Part shown: piece by piece, positions 52,031 to 59,852 of the stretch | How positions within the stretch are numbered: the first letter of the stretch is position 1 | How the letters are laid out: every line of letters begins with the position of its first letter | Assembly: GCA_903927965.1 (NCBI GenBank) | Contig: CAIYPA010000525.1 | Span: forward strand, 1 to 64,000 | Reading direction: 5' to 3' | Length of the DNA: 64,000 nucleotides | Origin: an uncultured Bacteroidia bacterium | GTDB taxonomy: Bacteria > Bacteroidota > Bacteroidia > Bacteroidales > Prolixibacteraceae | Notes under the pieces: model-generated | What the model saw: the letters and a program-made list of their open reading frames with translations, nothing else | What the model was told of the DNA's origin: nothing | Databases searched by the model: none | Program-made: the position numbers and the translations under genes

Positions 52031-53476
52031 CTATTTTATTATATTTTTTTGAATTAGCAATAAGCCGATAAAAGTAATTGCTCCATTAATTATAATCAAC
52101 TCAAAACCAATTTGATAGCCATTGAACAAATTTCTGGAAAGAATCTCGGTCCCCCATGCTAAAAATGGAGAACAAAGGGTTACAAGTGGCACCCAACGGT
52201 CTTTTACATTTTTTTTGGTAAGAAACCCGAAGGCAAAAAGTCCCAGAAGTGGGCCGTAGGTATATCCGGCTGCCTTGAAAACTGCTACTACAACACTTTG
52301 ATCATTGATGATCCTGAAAATCATGATGACTAGAAAAAGCAAAAATGAAAATGCGATGTGTGTGCGTCGTAATACAGATGAACGATTTTCTTTCGGCCGG
52401 TTATTGATATCAAGGAAATCAACGCAAAACGCTGTGGTCAAAGAGGTAAGGGCAGAATCTGCACTTGCATAGTTTGCAGCTGTAATTCCTAGCAGGAAAA
52501 AGATCCCGATCAGTAGGTTCATGTGGTTGAGGGCGAGGAGGGGGAAGAGGTAATCCGATTTTGCGGGAACCTGAATCCCATGAAGATCGGCAAAGATATA
52601 GAGCAGAACCCCAAGCATCAGGAAAAGGGCAACAACCCCTACAAAAATTGCACTGAAAGTGAGCATGTTTTTTTGGGCTTCTTTTAAACTCTTGCAGGTC
52701 AGGTTTTTTTGCATCATATCCTGATCAAGTCCAACCATAACGATCGTCACAAAAATCCCGGCAATAAACTGTTTGAAGAAGTATTTCCCTGATTTCACGT
52801 CCCAATCAAAAATCCTCGAATAGGGATGCTCACTTATTTTTTTCAACGTTTCGGGAACCGACCAATCAAAACTTGAAAAGATATAGTAAATGGTCAGGAT
52901 CACGGCTGTAAGCAGGAAAATCGTTTGAAGGGAATCTGTCCAGATGATGGTCTTTACCCCACCCCGGTAAGTGTAAACCCAAATGAGTAAAATACTGATC
53001 AATACCGTTATACCAAAGGGGATTCCAAGTTTGTCGAATAGAGCCAGTTGCAGGACTTCGGCAACCAGGTACATCCGAAATGCAGCACCTATGGTTCTGG
53101 ATAACAGGAAAAAGAAGGAACCCGATTTATAGGTATAGAAACCAAACCGTTGCTCAAGATACGTGTAAATCGAAATCAGGTTAAGCTTGTAATAAACTGG
53201 TAGTAAAACAAGGGCGACAGTCCAGAATCCGACCAGATTGCCCATAATAAACTGAAAATATGTGCTTGCCGAATTCCCTACTTCACCGGGGACAGAGATA
53301 AAGGTAACCCCTGAAATCGTTGTCCCGATCATTCCGAAAGCAACAATAAACCATGGTGATTTACGGTTGGCAGTGAAGAAACTATCGGTGGTTGCCGATT
53401 TGCTCGTGAGATGGGCTATAAAAATCAAAAGGAGAAAATATCCCCCCAACAAGGATGCAATTAATACTGGGCTCAT
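52031..53476 (-). CDS. Sodium:solute symporter (SSS family)
   Basis: 481 aa with about 13 membrane helices and no signal peptide. Family features are IGTTISGVTFISVPGEVG (~49-66, core Na+ site region), YLEQRFG, AFRMYLVAEVLQLALFDKLG, GGVKTIIWTDSLQT and the helix-6/7 pattern. Such transporters import sugars, amino acids or carboxylates with Na+. The gene overlaps the NamZ-like gene by 4 bp (stop and start shared), so they are translationally coupled. This makes an amino sugar such as MurNAc or GlcNAc a reasonable substrate, by inference. Confidence 0.88.
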   Translation of the reverse strand: MSPVLIASLLGGYFLLLIFIAHLTSKSATTDSFFTANRKSPWFIVAFGMIGTTISGVTFISVPGEVGNSASTYFQFIMGNLVGFWTVALVLLPVYYKLNLISIYTYLEQRFGFYTYKSGSFFFLLSRTIGAAFRMYLVAEVLQLALFDKLGIPFGITVLISILLIWVYTYRGGVKTIIWTDSLQTIFLLTAVILTIYYIFSSFDWSVPETLKKISEHPYSRIFDWDVKSGKYFFKQFIAGIFVTIVMVGLDQDMMQKNLTCKSLKEAQKNMLTFSAIFVGVVALFLMLGVLLYIFADLHGIQVPAKSDYLFPLLALNHMNLLIGIFFLLGITAANYASADSALTSLTTAFCVDFLDINNRPKENRSSVLRRTHIAFSFLLFLVIMIFRIINDQSVVVAVFKAAGYTYGPLLGLFAFGFLTKKNVKDRWVPLVTLCSPFLAWGTEILSRNLFNGYQIGFELIIINGAITFIGLLLIQKNIIK

Positions 53477-54699
53477 TTCGGCAAATTAAAATCGTTGTAC
53501 AATAAATATTTTTTTCGGATCAGTTGATAATCATTGAGTTCCTTTGCCCAGCTTTGACGGATTTCAATTTCTGTTTTATCCTCAAGTATCATTTTCAATA
53601 CTGAGTCATTCCCCATGAGTTGATTGAACCATTTGCTTCCGGTAAGGAATTCTTCTTTATTCTGGAATTTCTTGAGCCAGTCCATAAAATAAGATAACGT
53701 GAACCTGGGAACCACTTTTAATTCGCGGAAATCGTCTCCAAAACACAACTTGTCTTTCTGAAGTGGATTGAGTTCCATCCCTTTCAGGCTTTGTGGCGTA
53801 AAACTAAATTTACCGAATGCCTGATTGGGATAACCCAAGACCTGAAAAGGGAATTGTGTTCCACGCCCTACGCTCACACTTGTTGCCTCAAAAAAGCAAA
53901 GCGACGGATAAAGCCTGATGGATAAATAATTGGGAAGATTAGGCGAAGGCTTTACTGGAGGGTCATATTTTGAATCATGAGTATAATTGGTCACTTTTAT
54001 TACTTCAAGTTTCGTCTGGACACCGTTGGCGAGCCACTTTTCTCCATTGATCATCCGGGCAAGTTCGCCAATTGTGCAACCGTGAACGACTGGAATCGGA
54101 TCCATCCCAACGAAGGACCTGAAAACAGGTTGAAGAATCGGGCCATCAATGTAATCGCCATTTGGGTTTGGCCTGTCAAGGATCAACAATGTTTTGTTGT
54201 TTTCGGCACAAGCCTCCATAATGTAATGCAATGTACTGATATAAGTGTAAAACCGGCAGCCAACATCCTGGATATCAAAAATAACAATATCTACATCAGC
54301 AAGTTGTTCTGCAGATGGTTTACGGTTTTTTCCATAAACGGAGATGATAGGAATACCGGTTTTGTCGTCTTTTGAGTTATCGACCTTTTCACCAGCCCCT
54401 GCTTCGCCCCGGAATCCATGCTCGGGGGCAAAGATTTTTTTTATTGATATCTTATTGCTGATCAGGAAGTCAACCAAATGAAGGTTACCGATCATGGAAG
54501 TTTGGTTAACAACCATTGCGAGATTCTTGTCTTTTATTTTTGAAAAGTACAAATTTGGTTGTTCTGCACCAGTCATGATTTTCTTTGGCTCTGCATTGAC
54601 AATCAGTGCAATACCAATAATAAAAATCAACAATGACCCATATTTAAAAAGGTTTAGATTGGTTATTTGGTTCTTGCAATAAAAAAATAATTTTCTCAT
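53473..54699 (-). CDS. namZ: NamZ-like exo-beta-N-acetylmuramidase (DUF1343, GH171)
   Basis: 408 aa from the ATG at 54699 (54705 also possible; a longer frame starts at 54777 but has no signal peptide). A membrane/signal helix lies near residues 20-40 (GSLLIFIIGIALIV). DUF1343 blocks are clear: KIFAPEHGFRGEAGAGEKV, GIPIISVYGKNRKPSAEQL, IVIFDIQDVGCRFYTYISTL, LILDRPNPNGDYIDGP, RPNL-type SIRLYPSLCFFEATSVSVGRGT. NamZ enzymes remove terminal N-acetylmuramic acid from peptidoglycan fragments in the periplasm. It is coupled to a Na+ symporter gene, and a NagZ-like gene starts divergently 203 bp away, which fits a peptidoglycan-salvage unit. Confidence 0.85.
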   Translation of the reverse strand: MRKLFFYCKNQITNLNLFKYGSLLIFIIGIALIVNAEPKKIMTGAEQPNLYFSKIKDKNLAMVVNQTSMIGNLHLVDFLISNKISIKKIFAPEHGFRGEAGAGEKVDNSKDDKTGIPIISVYGKNRKPSAEQLADVDIVIFDIQDVGCRFYTYISTLHYIMEACAENNKTLLILDRPNPNGDYIDGPILQPVFRSFVGMDPIPVVHGCTIGELARMINGEKWLANGVQTKLEVIKVTNYTHDSKYDPPVKPSPNLPNYLSIRLYPSLCFFEATSVSVGRGTQFPFQVLGYPNQAFGKFSFTPQSLKGMELNPLQKDKLCFGDDFRELKVVPRFTLSYFMDWLKKFQNKEEFLTGSKWFNQLMGNDSVLKMILEDKTEIEIRQSWAKELNDYQLIRKKYLLYNDFNLPK

Positions 54700-54856
54700 G
54701 ATCATCAATTCTAATTGTTCATGTAATAAGTGGTTTTCGGAATAATCCGATACTAAAGTTTCAGTACAAAGATTCACAAAGTATTTAATAAAATCGGAAT
54801 TATTAAAGTTGTTTTTAATAAAAAAATTAAAAGAGTTCCTCTTTGGTTTGGTTTTC

Positions 54857-54864
54857 TATATTTG
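54857..54864 (+). promoter_or_regulatory. Candidate -7 element of the GH3-serine hydrolase gene
   Basis: TATATTTG (54857-54864) is an exact TAnnTTTG match, 38 bp before the ATG. TTTG tetramers at 54842-54845 and 54847-54850 are too close to be the -33 element, so the upstream half is uncertain. Confidence 0.45.
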
Positions 54865-54902
54865 CAGGAGAATTCAAATTGAATTGATTTGTACATTTAT
54901 TT

Positions 54903-57863
54903 ATGCGAAAGTTATTATATATCACCATATTATCATTTTTCAGTATCTTTTTATCAGCTCAACCGAAGGTCAGGCCATCGTTTCTCCAGTTTGAAATGGA
55001 CCAATGGGTCGATTCAGTGTTCAATTCCCTTTCTGTTGATGAGAAGATCGGGCAACTGATCATGGTTCCGGCGTATTCTTCAAAGGGAAACAGCCATATC
55101 CTGCAAGTTCTTAAACTGATAAAGGAGAATAAAATCGGGGGGATCATCGCGATGCAAGGCGGTCCAATCCGCCATGCAAGGATGGTCAACCGGTTTCAGG
55201 AAGCGTCAAAAACCCCTCTTCTTGTAGCCATTGATGCCGAATATGGTTTGTCGATGCGTCTTGACAGTTGTATTAAATATCCTTATGGATTTATGCTTGG
55301 TGCCATCCCCAACGATACTTTGATTTATCAGCTGGGTTCCGATCTGGGGCGGCAATGTAAAAGGCTGGGGATCCATATCAATTTTGCACCAGTGGCAGAT
55401 GTGAACAGCAATCCCTTGAATCCAGTAATTGGATTCAGGTCGTATGGGGATGATCCTGAACGTGTTGCCACAAAGTCCGTTTTTTATGCATTAGGTCTTC
55501 AATCACAACAGGTGTTGGCAACTTTAAAGCACTTCCCCGGCCATGGGGATACTCAGAAAGATTCCCATTATGAACTTCCCGTCATTCGACACAACCGTTC
55601 ACAACTCGATTCGCTTGAATTATACCCATTTCATAAGGCGATTGGCTTTGGTGTTGGTGGAATCATGACCGGGCATTTAAGCGTCCCGGCCCTGGACAGC
55701 AGCGGTGTAGCAGCTTCAGTTTCAAAAGCCATCGTTCACGATTTGTTGCTTGGGCGGTTTGGTTTTGAAGGCTTGGTTGTTACCGATGCTATGAACATGG
55801 ATGGTGCTACCGATCCGGATGATCCTATGGACAAATGTGCCAAGGCACTTATTGCAGGAAATGACATCGTCGAATTTGTAATCAATCCGGCAAAGACGAT
55901 TGCAGCTATAAAAAAGGCAATTGCCGATGGTCAGATTACAATGGAGGAGATCAACCAGAAATGTAAAAAAGTTTTGATGGTCAAGCGATGGGCTGGATTA
56001 AATCAATATCTGCCCGTAAAAACTGAAAACCTATACACCGATCTGAACCAATCCGCTTACCGGATGTCATTGCGAAATGTCGCCCAACAGTCATTGACGA
56101 TCCTGCAAAATTCAAATCGGCTCTTGCCCCTAAAACGATTGGATACATTGAAGATCGCAACCTTGAGTATCGGAAGGGGAAATACAACAGGTTTTCAACG
56201 TTCCTTGGACCGATATACAAAGATGGACCACTATTCCATCTCTAAAGATGCAGATAATGAGACCATTAAAAAAACAATGGCTCAATTGAAAAAGTATAAC
56301 CTCGTTATCGCAGGATTAAACAATCTTGGCAATTTTATTTCATCCGACTACCGCATCACCAAGTCTCAGGTGAATGTTGTCAAGTTGGTCGCAAATATGG
56401 AGAAATCGGTGATTGTACTTTTCGGGAATCCCTATGTACTCAATTACCTTGAATCGGTCGATAAGGCCAAATGTCTTGTTGTGGCATATGAAGAAAATTC
56501 CGAAACGCAGGACCTGGCAGGTCAACTTTTGTTTGGCGCTTTCGAGGCACAAGGGTGTTTACCGGTTACTGTCAACGAACTTTACCACTCGAAAGATGGC
56601 ATAGTGACTAAAACGGCTGACCGGTTCAAATATACCCTTCCTGAGGAATTGGGTATTGACTCGACTTATCTAAAAAAAAAAATTGACTCACTTGTAAATA
56701 TAGGACTTACACATAAAGCTTTCCCTGGGTGTGAGGTATTTCTGGCCAAGGACGGGAAGGTTTTTTTTGAGGAATCTTACGGATACCATACGTACGATGG
56801 GGAACGTCCTGTATCACAGGATGATCTGTTTGACTTTGCTTCACTGACCAAAATCCTTGCTCCTGTCCCCGCATTAATGCGGTTGAGTGACGAGAAAAAG
56901 TTTTTTGTGAACAAGCGGATGAGCGATTACCTGACCGATTGGAAAGGTAGCAATAAGCAGGAGTTAATCGTCGCCGATGTTCTTTCCCATCAGGCACGTC
57001 TCAAACCTGGTATCCCTTTCTGGCTGAAAACCGTTGATGCCAAAGGAAATTTTAAACCAGGTTATTTCTCAAAAGATTCAACGGCACAATACCCTTTCAG
57101 GATAAGTCAGGACCTTTTTATTCTGGGAAGCTTTCGGGACACAGTTTATTCAATGATCACAAAATCGAACCTGATCAAGCGAAAGCACTATGTTTATTCG
57201 GATATGGGTTTTATTGTCTTTCCACGGATTATTGAACTGCTTTCCCAAAAGGAATTTGAAACTTATCTGAAAGAGAATTTCTACCACCCTTTGGGTGCAT
57301 ATTCCCTGACCTACCGTCCCTATTTATACCACCCAATCGACCAGATGATGCCCGAGGAGAATGACGAGGAATTCCGTAAGACATTGATACAGGGGTTTGT
57401 CCATGATGAGAGTTCAGCGGTTCTTGGAGGCATTTCGGGAAATGCCGGTTTGTTTGGTACAATCAATGACGCTGCAAAGTTGATGCAAATGTACCTTAAC
57501 TATGGTTATTACGGTGGCGACAGGTATTTGTCTGAAGCAACAATGAAGGAGTGGACAAAGCGGCACTTTGAGAAATTGGACAACCGGCGTGGCTATGGTT
57601 TTGATAAACCCTATCCCCGAAACAATCTCAGGAAGGTTGGCGAGGCCTATCCTGCACCATTGGCCAGTGATGCGAGCTTTGGGCACAGTGGTTTTACCGG
57701 TACTTTTGCCTGGGCGGATCCAACGACAGGAATATTGTTTCTTTTCTTCTCGAACCGCATCTATCCCAAGCGTACGAATAACCTGATCAACCAGTTAAAT
57801 CTTCGTGAAATGATCCAGCAAGAAGCTTATGAATTGGTTAACAAAGGGACTTTAGGGTATTAA
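54903..57863 (+). CDS. NagZ-like GH3 beta-N-acetylhexosaminidase fused to a class-C beta-lactamase-like serine hydrolase
   Basis: 986 aa with a signal peptide (residues 1-19). Residues ~30-360 are a GH3 barrel with the NagZ signature LKHFPGHGDTQKDSHYELP (~208-226, catalytic His/Asp loop) and the nucleophile Asp in GLVVTDAMNMDGA (~295). A GH3_C-like domain (~385-570) follows. Residues ~590-980 are a serine-hydrolase domain of the beta-lactamase/PBP4 type: FASLTK (Ser-x-x-Lys, ~646-649), YVYSDMGF (Tyr-Ser-Asp), and FGHSGFTG as the KTG-box equivalent. The fusion is typical of Bacteroidota. It would cut GlcNAc from muropeptides while the second domain acts on an ester or amide. The NamZ-like gene is transcribed divergently. 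Confidence 0.88.
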   Translation: MRKLLYITILSFFSIFLSAQPKVRPSFLQFEMDQWVDSVFNSLSVDEKIGQLIMVPAYSSKGNSHILQVLKLIKENKIGGIIAMQGGPIRHARMVNRFQEASKTPLLVAIDAEYGLSMRLDSCIKYPYGFMLGAIPNDTLIYQLGSDLGRQCKRLGIHINFAPVADVNSNPLNPVIGFRSYGDDPERVATKSVFYALGLQSQQVLATLKHFPGHGDTQKDSHYELPVIRHNRSQLDSLELYPFHKAIGFGVGGIMTGHLSVPALDSSGVAASVSKAIVHDLLLGRFGFEGLVVTDAMNMDGATDPDDPMDKCAKALIAGNDIVEFVINPAKTIAAIKKAIADGQITMEEINQKCKKVLMVKRWAGLNQYLPVKTENLYTDLNQSAYRMSLRNVAQQSLTILQNSNRLLPLKRLDTLKIATLSIGRGNTTGFQRSLDRYTKMDHYSISKDADNETIKKTMAQLKKYNLVIAGLNNLGNFISSDYRITKSQVNVVKLVANMEKSVIVLFGNPYVLNYLESVDKAKCLVVAYEENSETQDLAGQLLFGAFEAQGCLPVTVNELYHSKDGIVTKTADRFKYTLPEELGIDSTYLKKKIDSLVNIGLTHKAFPGCEVFLAKDGKVFFEESYGYHTYDGERPVSQDDLFDFASLTKILAPVPALMRLSDEKKFFVNKRMSDYLTDWKGSNKQELIVADVLSHQARLKPGIPFWLKTVDAKGNFKPGYFSKDSTAQYPFRISQDLFILGSFRDTVYSMITKSNLIKRKHYVYSDMGFIVFPRIIELLSQKEFETYLKENFYHPLGAYSLTYRPYLYHPIDQMMPEENDEEFRKTLIQGFVHDESSAVLGGISGNAGLFGTINDAAKLMQMYLNYGYYGGDRYLSEATMKEWTKRHFEKLDNRRGYGFDKPYPRNNLRKVGEAYPAPLASDASFGHSGFTGTFAWADPTTGILFLFFSNRIYPKRTNNLINQLNLREMIQQEAYELVNKGTLGY

Positions 57864-58124
57864 TTGGCTTATATGTTTTATAACAGTTTTTTTTTGAATG
57901 ATCTAAGAAAATTGAAATAATGTCGTAATAAATTGAAATACATTGAAATAGAAATGTGTAGGGTTTTCCTCAATTGTTAATAAATCTAAAATTTGGGGCT
58001 CTTAAAGAAAAGTTGTTAAAATTCGGTTACAACATTGAATAATTAGTGTTAATTTTCGGCGTATCCAAATTGATCGACTTCTTTAATATTGTATATTAAT
58101 TATTAACTCTTTAAATTTTTTATC

Positions 58125-58373
58125 ATGACTAAAAAAATAACCTTCAATGAGCTGCGGGATATCAAAGATCATTTACCTCACGGTTCGATGCAACGGATTG
58201 CACAGGAGCTTGGGATTGAAGTTGAAACCGTGAGGAATTATTTTGGTGGAACGCACTATGAAAAAGGGACGTGTGTAGGGATGCATATAGAACAGGGGCC
58301 GCAGGGCGGGATCATATTATTCGACGACACAACCATCTTAGACAAAGCTCAGGAAATTTTGGCAGGTAAATAG
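58125..58373 (+). CDS. Small conserved Bacteroidota HTH protein
   Basis: 82 aa. A helix-turn-helix is visible at residues ~21-42 (MQRIAQELGIEVETVRNYFGG), following a short basic N-terminus. The C-terminal half has a GGIILFDDTTILDKAQEIL strand-helix. Short proteins of this form are conserved in Bacteroidota and are presumed DNA-binding. The gene stands alone, with a perfect terminator directly behind it and an AT-rich leader in front, suggesting its own strong expression. Function unknown. Confidence 0.7.
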   Translation: MTKKITFNELRDIKDHLPHGSMQRIAQELGIEVETVRNYFGGTHYEKGTCVGMHIEQGPQGGIILFDDTTILDKAQEILAGK

Positions 58374-58397
58374 TCATATCAGAAATACAAACTTTTC

Positions 58398-58428
58398 AAC
58401 TGCCCCTACATTGGGGCAGTTTTTTTTA
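58398..58428 (+). terminator. Intrinsic terminator of the small HTH gene
   Basis: AACTGCCCC (58398-58406) and GGGGCAGTT (58413-58421) pair perfectly with a 6-nt loop, followed by a T-run of eight. Confidence 0.92.
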
Positions 58429-58513
58429 TAGCTTTACATCTGAAATTTAATTGCTATTCGTAATGAAATTTGTATTGGTGATATAATTCTATTAATCAAT
58501 TAATTACAATTTT

Positions 58514-59311
58514 ATGAAAAAACTTATTCTGTTTAGTGGAGTTTTGTTGATTGCCTTTGGTGGTTTTGCTAAAAAGGGAATGAAACCACTCTTTAATGGA
58601 AAGGACCTTGAAGGTTGGAATACATTTATTGGACCTAAGGAAAAAGGGGGGACTCCGATTGGGTTGAATGTAGATCCTATGAAAATCTTCACCGTTACCG
58701 AGCTTGAGGGAGCAAAAGTTTTGCGCATCTCAGGTGAAATCAATGCCTCAATTGCATCAAAAAAGGAATACAGGAATTACCATATCCGGATGGTTTTTAA
58801 ATGGGGCGATAAAATGACGACACAATTTAATTCAGGATTGTTGTACCATAGTTACGGTGAATTTGGTGCCGGACTTGGAGTCTGGATGAGTTCCCATGAA
58901 TTCCAATTGTGTACGAAAAAAATGGGCGATTCGTATTGTATGGGCAAAAGCTACTTCGAAATTCCTGTTGTAAAGAGCAGTGATGGAAAAACTTACACGT
59001 ATTCCCCAACAGGTGAGAAAACGACTTTTGGACAAGGCCAAACGGCTGCAAATGGGACCAAAGCTGTCGATTTCGAAAATCCAAAGGGTGAATGGAACGT
59101 GATCGATTTATATTGCTTTGGCCGAACCTCCGTTCATGTTGTGAATAATGGAGTGACTATGGTCAATTACAATTCAGGTAAAATTGAAGATGGAAAGGTA
59201 CTTCCACTTACTGGGGGGAAAATCCAGATCCAGTCGGAAGGTGGCGAGCTTTATGTCAAAAGCCTTGAGATCGAACCGATTAAGGCGATACCTGCAGAGT
59301 TGCTGAAATAG
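58514..59311 (+). CDS. DUF1080 / 3-keto-disaccharide hydrolase-like secreted protein
   Basis: 265 aa with a signal peptide (residues 1-19). The DUF1080 (concanavalin-like) signature is present: KPLFNGKDLEGWNTFIG (~24-40), NYHIRMVFKWGDK, FNSGLLYHSYGE, WNVIDLYCFGRTSVHVVNNGVTMVNY, and IQIQSEGGELYVKSLEIEPI. Proteins of this family bind or hydrolyse glycosides, including 3-keto-glycosides. No neighbouring oxidoreductase exists here, but a Tat-exported Gfo/Idh gene lies at 22731. It is followed by a terminator and is probably monocistronic. Confidence 0.85.
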   Translation: MKKLILFSGVLLIAFGGFAKKGMKPLFNGKDLEGWNTFIGPKEKGGTPIGLNVDPMKIFTVTELEGAKVLRISGEINASIASKKEYRNYHIRMVFKWGDKMTTQFNSGLLYHSYGEFGAGLGVWMSSHEFQLCTKKMGDSYCMGKSYFEIPVVKSSDGKTYTYSPTGEKTTFGQGQTAANGTKAVDFENPKGEWNVIDLYCFGRTSVHVVNNGVTMVNYNSGKIEDGKVLPLTGGKIQIQSEGGELYVKSLEIEPIKAIPAELLK

Positions 59312-59352
59312 TTTAGTTAGGTGGAAGCTGGTAAAGCCACTTCTTACACGAA

Positions 59353-59389
59353 AAATACCCTTTATCAAAACGATAGAGGGTATTTTTAT
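59353..59389 (+). terminator. Intrinsic terminator of the DUF1080 gene
   Basis: AAATACCC (59353-59360) pairs with GGGTATTT (59378-59385), extended inwards by TTTATC/GATAGA, followed by T-rich sequence. Confidence 0.85.
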
Positions 59390-59421
59390 TTAAGGTCTGA
59401 CAACCAGAAGAATGAAAATCT

Positions 59422-59480
59422 GGTTAGGCATATTTATGCCTAACCACCCAGCCCTAAAGGGCATCTCTCTTGGAGGGGAA
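59422..59480 (-). repeat. Palindromic dispersed element A
   Basis: GGTTAGGCATATTTATGCCTAACC (59422-59445 by position; arms of 11 bp, 2-nt centre) is followed by the small hairpin GCCCT/AGGGC (59451-59462) and GGAGGGGAAT at its far end. In reverse orientation it starts ATTCCCCTC and contains GGGTGGTTAG, like element B. Confidence 0.65.
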
Positions 59481-59604
59481 TGGTTCATAGTTTGTGAAGA
59501 GTAGTTGATCAAAAATCTATAAAGAATTGTATTACAATTTTATACGTAATTTAATAATCATTTTTAAACTCTTAACATTTTCAAAAAAAGGATCACGCTT
59601 GGAA

Positions 59605-59645
59605 ATTCCCCTCTTTGGAGGGGTGGCGAAGCCGGGGTGGTTAAG
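59605..59645 (+). repeat. Palindromic dispersed element B
   Basis: ATTCCCCTCTTTGGAGGGG with hairpin CCCCTC/GAGGGG (59608-59613 and 59618-59623), then GGCGAAGCC and GGGTGGTTAAG. It shares its terminal blocks with element A in the opposite orientation. Confidence 0.65.
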
Positions 59646-59769
59646 TGTGGAATACCCCTTTTCTCTATTGCTTTTCGTTTTAAGATACTCAATAACAAGT
59701 TGTTGTGTTTGCCTTATTAAGGGGGTGATATTTAATTCAAAAACATTGGAAGTTTATTAATCTTTTTAA

Positions 59770-59818
59770 GTCGTTACAAACGACAAACAAAATCCCCCTC
59801 GTTGCAAACGAGGGGGAT
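59770..59818 (-). terminator. Tandem hairpins, likely terminator of the BlaR1-like gene
   Basis: Hairpin 1: GTCGTT/AACGAC (59770-59784, 3-nt loop). Hairpin 2: ATCCCCCTCGTT/AACGAGGGGGAT (59792-59803 and 59807-59818, 3-nt loop), a perfect 12-bp stem. On the minus strand hairpin 2 comes first after the gene end at 59853 and is followed by UUUUG. Both loops contain the CGTT-N3-AACG core. Confidence 0.75.
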
Positions 59819-59852
59819 ATGAGGAGTCTGAATTTTAATTGATAATTGCTCC

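Larger units (their letters stand above)
59312..59852. other. Long intergenic region (541 bp) with dispersed palindromic elements
   Basis: It contains the terminator at 59353-59389, two related palindromic elements in opposite orientation (59422-59480 and 59605-59645), and paired hairpins at 59770-59818. A short plus-strand frame (59527-59760) is made of repeat sequence and is not a gene. Confidence 0.7.

Noticed and set aside
59527-59760. Short plus-strand open frame (77 codons)
   Set aside because: It runs through palindromic element B (59605-59645) and reads as repeat-derived sequence, with no homology features.
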